64,000 nucleotides of DNA from Podarcis raffonei (GCF_027172205.1 NC_070604.1:61955023-62019022), one strand, 5' to 3'. Shown: positions 10,831 to 23,654, counted from the stretch's first letter. Made by a program: numbers and translations. Notes: generated from the letters alone by a model not told the origin.

Positions 10831-11948
10831 TCTATGGATATATTTTCTTCAGACAGGCTTTGCTATATTTTGTTTCAATTAAAAAAGGGGAAAAATCACT
10901 GGTCCTTAGCAGGAAAGGAAAATAGCACATATAGTGGCTTGGGTTTCTTTTAAAAGATACAGTATTTTTAAAAAAGAAATTGCTGAATAGGACCATATTA
11001 TCAGTTCATCTGCAAACCTTTAAATGGCGTGATGCATCACAAAGCAAAATTGTTTGACCCTAGATTGCAAAATGTTTATTTTTATAATTAAGAAGAGCTA
11101 GACTGTGTCCTTGCGGGGTGGGTGGTTTGGAGGGCTAGAAAAACAGAGCACAGGGGCTGCCAAACTTGTAGAAAGCACACACACACACACCTCCAAAGTG
11201 TAATGAGAGTTTTGATTGGGAAGTGGATGCATTGTGACATTAGTTGTGGAATCAGATGTTTTGTGATGTTAGCTCAATCCAGAAACTGATCGAGGTGGAG
11301 GAACTAGATTCTGAAACATTTTCACTATTAACAACTTTAACAGACTCCTGTGCATAAGTAAGTAAGTTCAATATATAAGATTATAGCCTAAGACTAGGAT
11401 TTATCATTTGCAAACATGGTTAATATGGCAATGGATGTGGGAAACACAGTTTTAAATTGCCCGTGTACTGAAGACACTATAGGGAGCACTTTTTACTGAA
11501 GATGCAAACTATGTCTTTTAGTATAGAGTGTGTCCCTTTTGAATGTTGCCAATGCAAAGATTGAAAGTGGAAGAGAACTGCTTGGAGGTAGGCACCATTT
11601 ATTTCAATGGAGTTGTCTGTAAGGAAGGTGCTTGCAGGATTAAAAAAGTTGTTTCCTATTGGGAAATATGTTCTATGGTTTCAAAGGGATTTGATGCCCA
11701 ATGTGTGTCTAGAATTAGGTTGCTGGCTTTGTTTGCTTTCAGTGGGATTGCTCTTAAGCCATTTTGTTTGAAGATGTGCTCCACATTCAATGACACATAC
11801 ACATAATGTGTTTAGGATCTGGGTGCAACGTGGAGAAAAGTTATGAGTTTACATTTTAACATCCTCGGTCAGGTGTGGACCTTCCTTTATGTAGAATAGG
11901 TTACTTTTTGGAAAACCAAATTATAGAGGGTATCAAATTAAGCTGACA
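10831..11948. other. Intergenic downstream of TCF21
   Basis: Unique AT-rich sequence to about 11100 may be distal 3'UTR or conserved DNA. After that, only a short CA repeat (11177-11190) and unassigned sequence. Confidence 0.4.
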
Positions 11949-12296
11949 CGGGTGGCGCTGTGGGTTAAACCACAGAGCCTAGGACTTGCCGATCAGAAGG
12001 TCAGCAGTTTGGATCCCCGCGACGAGGTGAGCTCCCATTGCTCAGTCCCTGCTCCTGCCCACCTAGCAGTTTGAAAGCACGTCAAAGTGCAAGTAGATAA
12101 ATAGGTACCGCTCCAGCGGGAAGGTAAACAGCATTTCCGTGTGCTGCTCTGGTTCGCCAGAAGCGGTTTAGTCATGCTGGCCACATGACCCGGAAGCTGT
12201 ACACTGGCTCCTTTGGCCAATAAAGCGAGATGAGCGCCGCAACCCCAGAGTCAGTCACAACTGGACCTAATGGTCAGGGGTCCCTTTACCTTTACC
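11949..12296 (+). repeat. Sauria-type SINE, essentially full length
   Basis: tRNA-derived head with GGTGGCGCTGTGGGTTAAAC (A-box region) and a degenerate B box near 12005. Then the conserved body AGCACGTCAAAGTGCAAGTA, GATAAATAGGTACCGCTCCA and CTGGCCACATGACCCGGAAG, and a tail with TGGACCTAATGGTCAGGGGT and TTTACCTTTACC. Sauria SINEs are confined to squamates and are mobilised by Bov-B-type LINEs (family knowledge). This is the best taxonomic marker in the window. Confidence 0.9.
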
Positions 12297-12384
12297 CCTA
12301 AATATTCTATGAAGGATCCCCCAACCATCCAGAAACAATGTGGGGACAGTGAGACTCCAGGGGATGCAGTCAATAGAGCCAGTT

Positions 12385-12482
12385 TCTGCTTCTCAGCCTA
12401 ACTTACTTCACAAGGTTGTTGTGAGGACTAAATGAGGGAGAACCATGTACTCCAACTCAAGAGAAAAAGGTAGAATAAAAAT
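12385..12482 (+). repeat. CORE-SINE/MIR-like 3' part
   Basis: Contains CTCAGCCTAACTTACTTCAC, AAGGTTGTTGTGAGGACTAA and GGTAGAATAAAAATGCAA, the 3' half of the SINE at 15636 and 30150. Confidence 0.6.
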
Positions 12483-14595
12483 GCAAACCCCCCCACAAAA
12501 GCCTTAATCTCCCCACTCCCAAACCTTGAATCCCCCAAGTTCAAGCTTCAGCACCTTGAGGAAGTGTTGTAGGACCGACCTGGGTGAGATGTTCTTTAAA
12601 GCTCAGGAAAGAGATGGAATTTTAATAAATCTGATGAAAACTTGCTGGGATGCATGTTTGCTTTCTCTGTTATCCACCTGATGTGGATCGAGTTGAATGG
12701 GTCGTGCATCTACATGAACACTTATATTTCCTGGCAAGCACTAAGACAATCCTGACTGGCTACCACTCTTCATCCTCCTTATTCCAATCCTAGGCTCACT
12801 GAAGTTGGTACAGAGCGTCCCATATGCTTGCTTTCTATCAGAAGTGTGTCTCATTTTGTTGTCTGCCAGACAAATGACCAGAATTAACTAACAGACATTG
12901 CATCACAGTTTGGGGGGGCAAAGGTATTGTCAGAATTTTCTAAAATCAGGATGTCCCCCAAATACACATACCAAATCTATGCCTTCTATGCATCGCAGAA
13001 GGTACTTAAACAATGTTGTTCAGTGCATGATGATTGAATCACTGAAGCCTTGTTATATGCACAGACATACACTGATGATTCAGTGATAATCTCAGTATAA
13101 AATATTAGCGATGCTTAATTTCTTAAGAGGTTTGCTGGCTCGGATCTCTTTCAACTTCGTGTAACTTGACATCCTCCATTCCTAATCCATTGAAGAAAAA
13201 ATGTAATTGCTCTCAAGTGAACACATAGCATTCTGTAGTACAGTGGTTCCCAAAATCCTTTGCCATTGAGCCACTTGGAAATTGCTGGGAGTCCTAATGC
13301 TTTTCCTTAATGCTTTTTCTTCTGTTTGTTTTAGCAATTGCAATGAGTGGTGCTGGTTGCCGTATGCTTTTCAATTATAGTTTTACTTTCATTTTTTATA
13401 TTTCATTTCATTGTATTACAACCCGAATTCTATAGAATTCAAATTGTAATACATTAAAATACAACAGAAGAAAAGACGCAGTAAAAATACGATTAAAAAC
13501 CAATATGAAATATTTAATACAAACACTCCATGGACCATATTAATCTTGCTCATGGACTGCTGGAAATGCACAAACCACAGTTCCCCTGCTGTGGTATATT
13601 CTTAAATGAATTCTCATCTTTATTTTACTTCATATGAGCCTTGGCTATCTAAACAGGTTTGGTGCTAATCCCTTTGCGATGCGGCTTGAAGGAAACATTG
13701 CCCATGAGTGGTAAAAACCTGATTCAAAGATATAGACATGATCACCTTAGGAGGTGGTGGAGCCAGGGCTGCAGCTAAGGAGAATTAAGGAATACTGATG
13801 AAGTAGAGTGATTTGCATTTGGGGGAGGGGTATACCTCTGCTTGCCCAGCTGTATGGTGCCTTCTGGCTTCTTAACTTAAACAACTTTCTTTCTATTGCA
13901 TTGAATTGATTTGTTACTCGGTGGGAGATTAAGCCGAGAGATAAACAGAAAGTGCTGGTCTCTTTCCCCTGAACAAGCTCAGTCCAGAGGCAGCTGATGC
14001 GCCAGATCCCAGAGAGCTGTTTAATGTTTCAAGGTTATGACCGCACTGTTTACAAGATGTCTTCGGTTATTTATACTGTTTTTCCCAGCAGAGGGGCTTT
14101 AAATTTCCGCTTCACTTGCTCTTTCAATATATATATTTTTCTATATATTTCTGTTCTGTTCAATTCAATAGCCTAGATATTTTATTGCCGTTCTCCTTTT
14201 GGGAAGAAAGGGAAATACGTCATAACATTATCACAGGGGAAAAGCATGATTTGGAAATGTACAAATGCCCAGTAGAAAGTATGCAAGTAAACAAAAGGAG
14301 ATTTGGTAGCATGGAGAGATGTCATTAAGAGCTGTTGCCCACTGGCTGCTTTTGACTATAGCTGTCATCAGCTCCAACCAGTGGACATAGGTCAAAATAA
14401 CAGTCATGCAGTAGTTGCTTCCCAACTGACACTGTTTTCTAGATGTGATCCATATCTAGATCCATGAGAGATCTGTTCATACACAAGCAAACTGAGGTTG
14501 CACAGTTGAAGGGGATTTGGTGCTCCCAAGCAACAAACACACTTAAAAAAAATGTGATAAGAAAAGTGCAAGAAAATGCACTGGAAAGTGACGTG
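12483..14595. other. Intergenic, unassigned
   Basis: No gene signals. Contains the 40 bp palindrome near 13413 and a partial MITE near 14328-14395. Confidence 0.4.
13413..13452. repeat. 40 bp near-perfect palindrome
   Basis: GTATTACAA and TTGTAATAC arms enclose a second inverted pair, GAATTC-TATA-GAATTC. It could form a cruciform. It may be part of an unrecognised AT-rich repeat covering about 13360-13510. Confidence 0.8.
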
Positions 14596-14965
14596 TAATG
14601 ATGCTGTCAGTGCTGACCTTTAAAGCCCTAAACGGCCTTGGTCCTGTATACCTGAAGGAGCATCTCCACCCCCATCGTTCAGCCCGGACACTGAGATCCA
14701 GCACCAAGGGCCTTCTGGTGGTTCCCTCATTGAGAGAAGTGAGGTTACAGGGAACCAGACAGAGGGCCTTCTCAGTAGTGGCGCGCGCCCTTTGGAATGC
14801 CCTCCCTTCAGATGTGAAGGAAATAAGCAGCTATCTTCTCTTTAAAAGACATCTGAAGGCAGCCGTGTTCAGGGAACTTTTTAATATTTGATGCTGTATT
14901 GTTTTTAACACTTGATTGGAAGCCGCCCAGAGTGGCTGGGGAAACTCAGCCAGATGGGCAGGGTA
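14596..14965 (+). repeat. L2-type LINE 3' end with the C-terminal part of the polymerase ORF
   Basis: An open stretch of 97 codons reads LTFKALNGLGPVYLKEHL, then RAFSVVARALWNALPSDVKE and the end of the ORF, typical of the C-terminus of L2-clade polyproteins. The 3' end is AGCCGCCCAGAGTGGCTGGG followed by a simple-repeat tail. It is 5'-truncated, as usual for LINE copies. Related tails occur at 24512-24590 (reverse) and 40270-40393. Confidence 0.75.
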
Positions 14966-15005
<40 letters not shown>

Positions 15006-15007
15006 AA

Positions 15008-15053
<46 letters not shown>
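14966..15053. repeat. LINE tail microsatellites (AAAT)n and (ATT)n
   Basis: Two adjoining simple repeats directly after the L2 3' end; the LINE tail grew into a compound microsatellite. Confidence 0.95.
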
Positions 15054-15635
15054 TAGTAGCAATGTATGTAGTGGAGCAGAATCGTGGAGCTGCCCTGCCA
15101 ACACCACCTTCACTGCTGCTTACCTGAATGGGGCTGGAGCAGGTAAAGTTGGGGCTGAGCGGCTGCACTGAAAGGACCACCATCGGCCAATCCGCTGTCC
15201 CATCATCCCCCCCCCCCACTGCCATCCAGGCAAGCAGTGTCACTGTGAGGAGAGTGGCTCTCTCCACATCATCTCAGCACAAATGAGAATGAAAGCTTAG
15301 CTAACAGTGGCAGTGTACAACCTCCGCACAAACTTTGTGCCAACCAATCAAGAGGAGTGTGCAATTACATGGGTCCAAAGACTTTCCCTGTGGCAGAAGA
15401 TTTTGTGAACCAGAACCCATTTTTCAAGTGCATGAAATGATCTCATAAGTGGGTTGATTACACATAGAAGACTTAAAAAAAAACTAACCCCATGGCAATG
15501 GCTGTTTAAATGTTGTGTTTCAATAAAAAGTGATGGAATGTTAAGAATGCTGACATTTGAGGGAACAAGGTACAGGGCCTGCCCAAGGCATTTTGCTGTC
15601 TGAGGCAGAGTATCAACAGTGTCCCCCAGTGGGGA

Positions 15636-15842
15636 GATCAGAGTGTCTGATTAGGATGTGGGAGAGCAGGGTTCAAATTCCCACCTTGGCCATGAAGTTC
15701 AGTGGGTGACCTTAGGCCGGGCACTGCCTCTGTGCCTAACCCACCCCATAGGGATGTTGCTGGGATTAAATAAGGTGAGACAGAACCCTGCATGCCACCT
15801 GAGTTCCTTGGAGAAAAAGGTCTGATATAAATACAGCAAAGA
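15636..15842 (+). repeat. CORE-SINE/MIR-like SINE
   Basis: Head and B-box area with CAGGGTTCAAATTCCCACCT, body GGCCATGAAGTTCAGTGGGT and GACCTTAGGCC, tail GAGTTCCTTGGAGAAAAAGG then GATATAAATACAGCAA. Same family as 30150-30358. Confidence 0.7.
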
Positions 15843-17356
15843 ACCAAAAACCCACCATCTAAGTCAAGGCGCACTGCACTAGAAGTCAAGGTATTTTGGT
15901 GCTTGAGGCAGAAAACCCCAAAATTCAGCAAGTATTGTATTTTTACTCCAATTTCTTTTTACTGGAGAAAAATCGGCTAAAAGGCTAGGATTGTAGTGGT
16001 GAGAATTAACTGGAAACAAGTAATATTTACAGTGGAGTAGAAGCTTGCAGCCTTAATTAATTAACCTGGACATGCAGAAGGCACACTGACAATATATAAG
16101 GTAGAAATAGTTGACATTGTGAATGAAGCCAGCCCCCAATAGCAGCAGTATGAATAACACATTTCACTGATAGGTGTGATGAGATACCTAACTGCTTGCA
16201 GCCCTTGCATATGACTTGAAACTCAAATTCTTACCCCATACTACTTTAGATCTGGAGTAGTCAATGTGCTGCCCTGCACATGTTGCTGGACGACAATGCT
16301 TCTCTTCCCTTGACCAAATGTGCTGCAGTCCAATGACATCAGGAAAGTACCGAATGGCCTACCCCAGCTTTAGATGGTGATACTTGTGGCTGATGGTGAC
16401 TGGTCAAATGTAGGCATTGGGATTATTTGCATTTATTGAATTTACATCCTGCCTTTCCTCCCAAAGGAGCCCAGGGTTTCAAACAGATCCACAATTTTAA
16501 AAAGAGAAGCAAAGCAACAGCATTCTAAAAACAATTACTGTTTTAAAAACATTCTAAAAGCAGTCACAGTTAGAAAACATTCTTCCATCTAGCGATCTCG
16601 GGTTTGCCAGGAACAGTATTCTGGGATTGGAGACCTGACCTTTACAATGGAAAAAAAGAGAAACTGAGAGAAGCGAAATTGACTGATCCTTCCACCCCCA
16701 GGGTAGCCACTTATGCATTGCCAAAGAAAAGGAAATGCCTCAACACAAAGAGCATACATATAAGTTTAATATGCTAAATTGTATGCATAGATGCAATTTT
16801 GTAATGACAATTATTGAAACAGAATTTCATCTCCAGGTGCTGTTTCTGGGCATTGCTAAGACCCACCCACCCGCACATGCTCCCTTCTTGGAGTTCTTTA
16901 CCTTTAAACCAGATGTGGACTGGAAACCCCTTCAAACAGAGGACTCCTTCAAAGAGAGGGCTGTCCTCTGATAACCTGTCAAGCAGAGAACTGTCCCCTG
17001 TAGGAGGACACATGGCCACCCTGACAGCTGATGCATGCCATTCGTTTCATAAATGGGGAAGAGAGGAGGAGATAATTCCCGCTTTCTGTGGCGCCCACAC
17101 TTTAGCTGTAGTTACGGTCATAACCCACAGCCTCAGTGTAAACAGTGCACTAGATCAATGGTGATGGGAACCACAAAAGTTGTAAATGAAGAATGCCAGA
17201 ACCCCCTCTGGTTATTTGACATATCTCCTGGAAATCACATAAATTGGGACAGCTCAAGCAGGTTAACCAGTCTTTCTTCTGGATTCTATAATCTTTCCTG
17301 GGAATTGTTTGTTGAACATCAGCTGAGTTTGCATCACAGCGTTCCTTTCTGATATA
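15843..17356. other. Intergenic, unassigned
   Basis: An L2-like relic lies at about 16430-16510 and a decayed MITE at about 16258-16370. No coding evidence. Confidence 0.4.
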
Positions 17357-17571
17357 CAGTGGTACCTCGGGTTACATACGCTTCAGGTTACAGACTCCGC
17401 TAACCCAGAAATAGTACCTCAGATTAAGAACTTTGCTTCAGGATGAGAACAGAAATCGCACGGCAGCAGCGGGAGGCCCCATTAGCTAAAGTGGTACCTC
17501 AGGTTAAGAACAGTTTCACGTTAAGAATGGACCTCCGGAACGAATTAAGTTCTTAACCTGAGGTACCACTG
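17357..17571. mobile_element. Tigger-type (Tc1/mariner) MITE with TA duplication
   Basis: Begins CAGTGGTACCTCGGGTTA and ends TAACCTGAGGTACCACTG, flanked by TA. It contains an extra internal copy of the terminal motif (GTGGTACCTCAGGTTAAGAA). Sister copies at 38470-38695 (reverse), 49229-49468 and, more diverged, 29803-30052. Confidence 0.85.
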
Positions 17572-18608
17572 TAAACGTATTGTGGATTATTATGCTTCTT
17601 CTAGTTTCTCCCTTTTCCGCCCTCCTCCCTCCAGAGCCTTTTTCCTTATGTGTCATGTGTTTTAGACTGTAAGGCTGCAACCAGTGCCCTGGCTTTGGCA
17701 GGAGCAAGGCTTAATAAAGCAGTGGGGGGCACTGCCATATCCACAGCCCTGCTGCTCACACTGGCCAGAAAGTGGGGTGGGGTTGCTCATTAGATCCATA
17801 TTTTGCAGGAAGGCCAGCAGATCCCAGACTAGCTCTGCTCTTCCCCACCCCTGGAGTTCCCCGATTCAGGTCTTTCTTCAAGCTGCAGCTGGCAGAGATC
17901 TCGCTAGTGGCACTTCCTCCCTCCTGCCCCTTTGGTGTGTGAAATGGAGACCTGTGTGCCAGCAGACATCTTCATCCAAACCAACCCCACTCCCAAGCTT
18001 TGTGCAAAGGCGCTTTGGGCTGCAGTCCCCACCTGAGAGCAGAGACTATTTTATCATTCACATTTGTAAGGAGCCACTTCTTGGCTGAGAAGCGGAATAA
18101 AAATGCTTTTAATAAACAAATGAACTCTGAATCCACAAATGTAGGTCTGCATACAGGAGACAGACTCTAGTATGAAGAAGCATGATTGAACGATACAAAC
18201 AACTTCTTATAAAGAGCTATAATCTCAGGTTACAACTGGGTGCTTATTGAAGTGGAACTTATCAGAATATATTAACAGCCACCTTGGGGCTTTTAAAGGG
18301 TTCATTTGAGGAAATGCTCAAAGGAAAAATAATTTAAAAAAACAACAACTTTGCACCAAGTTGTGGATTGTGTAGCTTAACATGCCTTCATAACTACTTT
18401 AAAACAGACAACTATTTCCTCAACTGTTAGCAATGCTAAAGTGATTACCAACAACTACCATTCTGAAGGATCACTGTGCTTGTTTTTCATACATTTAAGC
18501 TCTAACTGAATTGGCAGACTGTGCTTTCTACATTTCATTGCTATTTAACTCAGACCTCTACATTTCCTTCCTTATAACCATGTGTGTGCATACCTGCCAA
18601 CTGAGGAT

Positions 18609-18720
18609 TACACTTCATATATTTGATGAACTGGACTCAAACCTAGGAAGGTTCATGCCGTAATAACTATATTAGCCTATAAGGTGCCACAAGATTCTTT
18701 GTTACTTTTGCTGCAACAGA
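18609..18720 (+). repeat. Penelope-like element fragment with decayed hammerhead core
   Basis: Carries TTTGATGAACTGGACTC... followed by TAAGGTGCCACAAGATTCTT and TTTTGCTGCAACAGA. It is homologous to the well-known reptile Penelope-like terminal segment in which CTGATGA and GAAA flank a stem (hammerhead ribozyme). See the second copy at 59929-60033. Confidence 0.55.
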
Positions 18721-21059
18721 TGGGAACACGGGAACCTTTCTGGAAATTATTTCCATCATTTTTTTTATTCATGGGTCAGCAACTTCACTTGCATGTAACT
18801 TAATATTCTACTTTCAAATGCCACAGGGTGGCAGTCATGCTACATGCAAAAATAAACAGATAGTATAAAATAGACTCTGGACTTTTCAACTTAACTTTTG
18901 CCCCGCCTTTTGCAGGTAGAGGTCTGAGCTTTAATACCTTCCAGCTTTCCCTGCAAAATTGCACTCTTTCAAGCTGAATGAGAGCAAACCTCAACTTGGG
19001 ATTTTTGCAGATTGATAAAGGGTGGGTTTTCACAGGGAAAGCTTTGAGGCAAACATAAATAAGAGCGTTCAGACGCAAAGCTTTAATGTGTGGACCACGT
19101 GTGAAAAGAGCAGAGGAAAGTCAATTGTAAGCCCTCCATTATTTACAAAAAGAAGACCTTGGCACAGACCTTGGCTTGCGCTTATCCTTGGCAGAAAGGA
19201 ACTCCAAAAACTGTATTCAAGAGCTATAGCTCTCTTCTGCCCTTGCACACCTTCTTGTTAAGCCCCTCAGCCTTGCTTCTGCTAAGCTCATATCATGATA
19301 ATTCTCTGCCAGCCCCCAATTCTTTGTTTGGGGCCTGCAAGTTCCTCATCCTTCCTTCCTCAACCCTTCTCTCAATTTATAGCTGCCACAGCAAAAACTC
19401 AGATGACCAAACTGGCAATTACCACCACCACCACCATTTTTTATTTGTATGCTGCCTTTCCAGTTAAAACAATGCTCAGGGCTGCTTACAAGATGAAAAG
19501 ATTTTCATAATTATAAACATAAGTAGTCATAAAAATAAAGCACATTAAAAACTACATAACTAAACTGAACAATTTCCACATGAAAATAAAGATACAAAAA
19601 GTTAGTATCAGTAATCTCAGTTAATATCAGTAACAAGAGCAAAAACTCCCAACAAAACTTCCCTCAAAATACCCTCATCCTTGCTGGTTAGCAGCCGCAG
19701 CCACAGTTCTTATAGCCGGCCTGGGCCAGGTGGAGATTGGCCGAAACAGGGCCCTCAGGCAGGGAAGTCCTCCTCCCAGCCTCAACAGACTGAACCGGCC
19801 TCACTATTTATATCTATATGTACATTCCACAACAAAGCAGAAATAAACTCTGCACAAGTTGCTCCTTCGGCCAGGCGGCACAACAGTCAGAGCAGTCCAA
19901 CCGGCAGCTCCGTGCTGCGATCAGAAGGATGGTCTGCCCAGTTGTCAAGGGCTGCCTGGATTAGGAAGAGTGGTGGGAACCGCCTGCCCAAGAGCCCCCC
20001 AGGGAGGACACAAAAGACTCAGATCCCAGATCCTGGTGGTGGTACACTAAACAGCAGTCTGCAGAATGGACAAGCTGGGAGGTGCTAGAAGCAGGGTCTG
20101 AGTGATGGGGGGAGGCCAGGAAGATGGCCTTCCAGGACAGGGTTAGAGGCCTAGTCATGGTGTGAGTGCAGATTCAGAGAGGAGTCAGAGATTGGCCCTG
20201 CTACACAGCAGCAGGACAGTCCCAGTCCTACTGGCTCTACTCCCCCCCCCCCAATTGAATAGAGTCCTGTACAGGCCAGACAGGCACAGAGGAGCTCACC
20301 CCCCTCGATGCAGCCTCCATTTGCATGGGAGGGATCCAGAGTGAAAGACTGGGGAGGATAAGGGTGGAGCTAGTGGTCAGTTTCAGCAATGTCTCAACTG
20401 GATTAAGGCAAACCAGAAAACTCTGCTGTGTTGTTTTCTGTTAATAAAAAGCTAATTGCATTCCATACCTCCCGTGTGTGCCTGCCCTGCAGTTGACCTG
20501 GCTCACTTTTCAGCTCCACACCAGTTCCCTCTGCCAGAATATCTTGGGCTACCTGCAGAATCAAACTGCCAATGGAAGTCCCTGCCCCCACACACAAAAG
20601 AGGGTTTTAGGATTGTCTGTAGTGTTCTGGGTCATCAGAGCCTACAGGATTCCTGCTTCCCGAGTTTGAAGAAACAGTCAGAAATGCAGCTTTCATAAAA
20701 TTAATAGAACCAGAGCATCTTGGACTAATGTTGGGGTTGCAACCTTTGGTCAGGCAAAATAAGGGATGGGGCAGGGGAATTGGGGCACTAAAAATTGCCA
20801 TACATGGTGCAGAAATGACTTCAAGGTCATTACAATGGCACACAGTGCTTTATTCAATGGAGAAAAACAAAAGCTTTATGATTTGTAATTGGTTTGACAC
20901 AAACCAACATGAAGCAACTCAACATGGTGTTTAATATCTTTATTTCTGTGGAAAGGGCCACAGAAGTCCCTCTGTTTTGAGACAATAGTCTGTCTTTCTC
21001 TCCACTTCACCTTCCATGACTACTGTCACTCCTTGCTGCATTTAGCAGTGCTTTGTCCT
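18721..21059. other. Intergenic, unassigned, GC-richer block 19680-20400
   Basis: An L2-like relic lies at about 19435-19570. The block 19680-20400 is GC-richer with accidental frames up to 135 codons and may be an unrecognised interspersed element. No exon, motif or splice evidence. Confidence 0.35.
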
Positions 21060-22330
21060 TCAAAATAAGAGTGGAATTCGGCACATGGCAGTTCAAAGTT
21101 CAGAGAAATCAGGATCTCACTTTTTATCAGTTCCACAGAGCACCAGTTCTGAACATTACTCCATTTGTTCAACATCATGGAGGAAATCCACTCCACAGGG
21201 CAAAGTGGGTAGATCACATGCTGTAAATATAGCCATCCACTTTGCAGCCACAACTTTGTTCTTTCACTGAGCAGCCTTTAAAAGTTGCTCCAGAATGCAG
21301 TTGGCTGTTACACTTTCATCATACAGCTTATCCATGTCCACTCTGGTAGTGAAGCTGAGATTTTCATAGACCTTTTCAATGTGTCTGTAGATGAACTTGC
21401 CATCTTTGAGGGAGAGGGGCTGGAGGCAGAAAAGCCAGTTGCAATTTGAAAAAGCAAACCATTTCTCAATGCAATGGCAGTCTCAATGAATAAAATGAAT
21501 TCTCCCATTGCCCTGTTTGCATCAACTGGAGAAAGGCGCTGCAGCTTGACTTTGGTCAGGTCTCCAACAAACTGTTCATCACATCTCTGTGCCAGTTTGG
21601 CTCTAAAGGAATACAAAATAGCATAGCTCTATGCAGGTGGTGTTATTGGCCTCAAGCTTAACAGTATCTACAACGAGGGACAAAAAATGTGATTGCAAAA
21701 AAGGAGATAAACCTCCACAACATAACTGTCTTCCTCATCCTGCACTTCTGCATTAATGTCTAGCTTCAGCTAGTGAGGAGTAGTCTGGGAAAATCCTCAA
21801 CAAGCCTAATGAAGCAGGAGCAGAGACATGGTTCAACTGAAAGCCATGTTATGCACAATATGAGCCTTGCGGTACCAACAAAGGGTTGTTTCTTCTTCTG
21901 TTTCTGTTTCTTCTTCTTCAACACTGTGTAGACCAAACTGTGAATACTGAAGTTTACATTGAGCAATCCCAGTTTTCTTAAAGTGTGCAGTATGCAATCC
22001 ACAATCCTTTGGGATTCTCAATGAAATCAATCATCTTGTTCATGACTCCACTTTCAGAAGTGAAGAACTGCACTGCACGAGGGAAGGTTTCTCTGTTTTC
22101 CTTGTTGGAGGCATCTGTTTGAATGGAGAAAAAGATTTCAACTTTCAGATTTCAACTTTTTCACCATATCTTCAACAACTTTTGGCTCAAGAACATCCCT
22201 TACTAAGGTCTCATATTTTGTTCTCCCATAGCTCAGTCCTGCAGTATCTTCTGGTTCAGTTCGTATGCACAATTAGCACTGTTACAACTGAAGTTGTGTT
22301 TAACAGTCTGATACGTGTGCACCAACTCCG
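21060..22330 (-). pseudogene. Decayed hAT-superfamily transposase-like gene
   Basis: Minus-strand fragments in several frames read in order: YGRTKYETLVRDVLEPKVVE, then FSIQTDASNKENRETFPRAV, QFFTSESGVMNKMIDFIENP, KAHIVHNMAFS and LKDGKFIYRHIEKVYENLSF. The TDASNK motif and an AHIVHN box are typical of the ZBED/GTF2I-repeat-like hAT transposase group. It is interrupted by several stops and frame changes and has no visible zinc finger or terminal repeats, so it is a dead DNA-transposon remnant. An exapted host gene is unlikely given the damage. Confidence 0.6.
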
Positions 22331-23039
22331 CAGCTGTAACCTGCATAAAAGGAGTCCTAGTAGTGCACAAAATATGAACTCAGCTATTAAATAGAAAAAG
22401 ATTAGTTGCTTTAATTCTTAGGAAATAAAAGCAATTTTGAAATATGTAGCAAGCTTTTGGATTGCAAAAGCTGGTAGTTATTTAGCCACACTGTATTGTA
22501 CACTGACATATTTAGAAGTATATTACTTAATTATAAAATTGGTATGGGTGAAGACTGTAATAAAATCAAAGAAAGTGCCTCAAATAAGCAGGACCAATTT
22601 GCAGATAACTGCCTAGATCTTTGCTGACTGTATAATATAGCCAACATTAAGCTATAATATAGCCAATGTTACATTGGCAACACAAATAATTGAACCATAT
22701 ACCAGGTCTGCTTCGAGGGAGGTCTGAGGAATGAGAAAAGTAGCAATGGAAACCTGTGTATTTTGCTGTTTATTAGCTTGGATACACTCTGCCCTATACA
22801 CTGACAGCCTCCTCTGCTTCTGGGGTTCTGCAAACATCCTGACTACACTTACGAACGGCAAAGGATCCTCTATGGAGAAAACAATGGAAATACTTGTTAT
22901 GTTTCTCTTATTCAAAGAATCACAACAGTAACAATGCCCCCTCCTCTCCTACCCTGGGTCCTACCCCACAGGCCACAGCCTGCCTGCCTCTCATGCCCAC
23001 CTGTGCTGTGCTGCCCTCCAGCTCCTTGCCAGCTTTTTC

Positions 23040-23480
23040 TTTTTTATTAAAGATTTTCTTGTTTTACAGAAGTAAGTGTAATGTCTCTCGTATTTTTTCC
23101 ATGTAACATTTTTACAAATCCGTTTCATTTGTTGAGACATTAGGGTGAGAGGGGAAAAAAGGGGGTGGAGGGAGGGAAGATGGGTGGGGGTGGGTGGCGA
23201 TGTTTCTATTATGCTTAATGTATATAGGGTTTGGTGTCAGCGTTGCTTGTGCTGTTCACTTGTGTTCCTTTGGTGCTGAGAGAGGTTGGGGTTGGCCTAG
23301 GGTGTGGTTGTTTGTTTGTGTTTGGCTGTGGTGATCTTTGTTTTCGTGTGAGTGGGGTGGGTGGGTGTTTTGGATCAGGTTAGCCATATTGATTTGTATG
23401 CTGTTGGTGGATTATTGTCATTGTCTTGTTGGGCTGTGTATGTGATAAAGGCATCTTCTGTTTGTCCCCGTGTCAGTTTC
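23040..23480. repeat. Unclassified G/T-rich strand-asymmetric block
   Basis: Starts with TTTTTTATTAAAGATTTTCT and continues as a long plus-strand stretch rich in G and T with almost no runs of C or A. It looks like the reverse complement of an A/C-rich retroposon 3' region with a poly-A end, but I cannot assign a family. Confidence 0.4.
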
Positions 23481-23654
23481 AGTTTATTGGTTAATTTTTC
23501 TAGTAGGCAACTCCTTGCCAGCTGAGCTCTGACTGGCCTGCAGCTGCTCCTTTGTTCTCTCAAGAGGATATTTTGAAGGTGACTTATTTCCTGAAATCCA
23601 AGAGAAAGAAGTGTGAGGAGGAGGATGATGATGTAAAACAGGGTGTTTCAGTCT

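Noticed and set aside
19681-20088. 135-codon frame
   Set aside because: No motif, splice context or similarity; likely chance in a GC-richer block.
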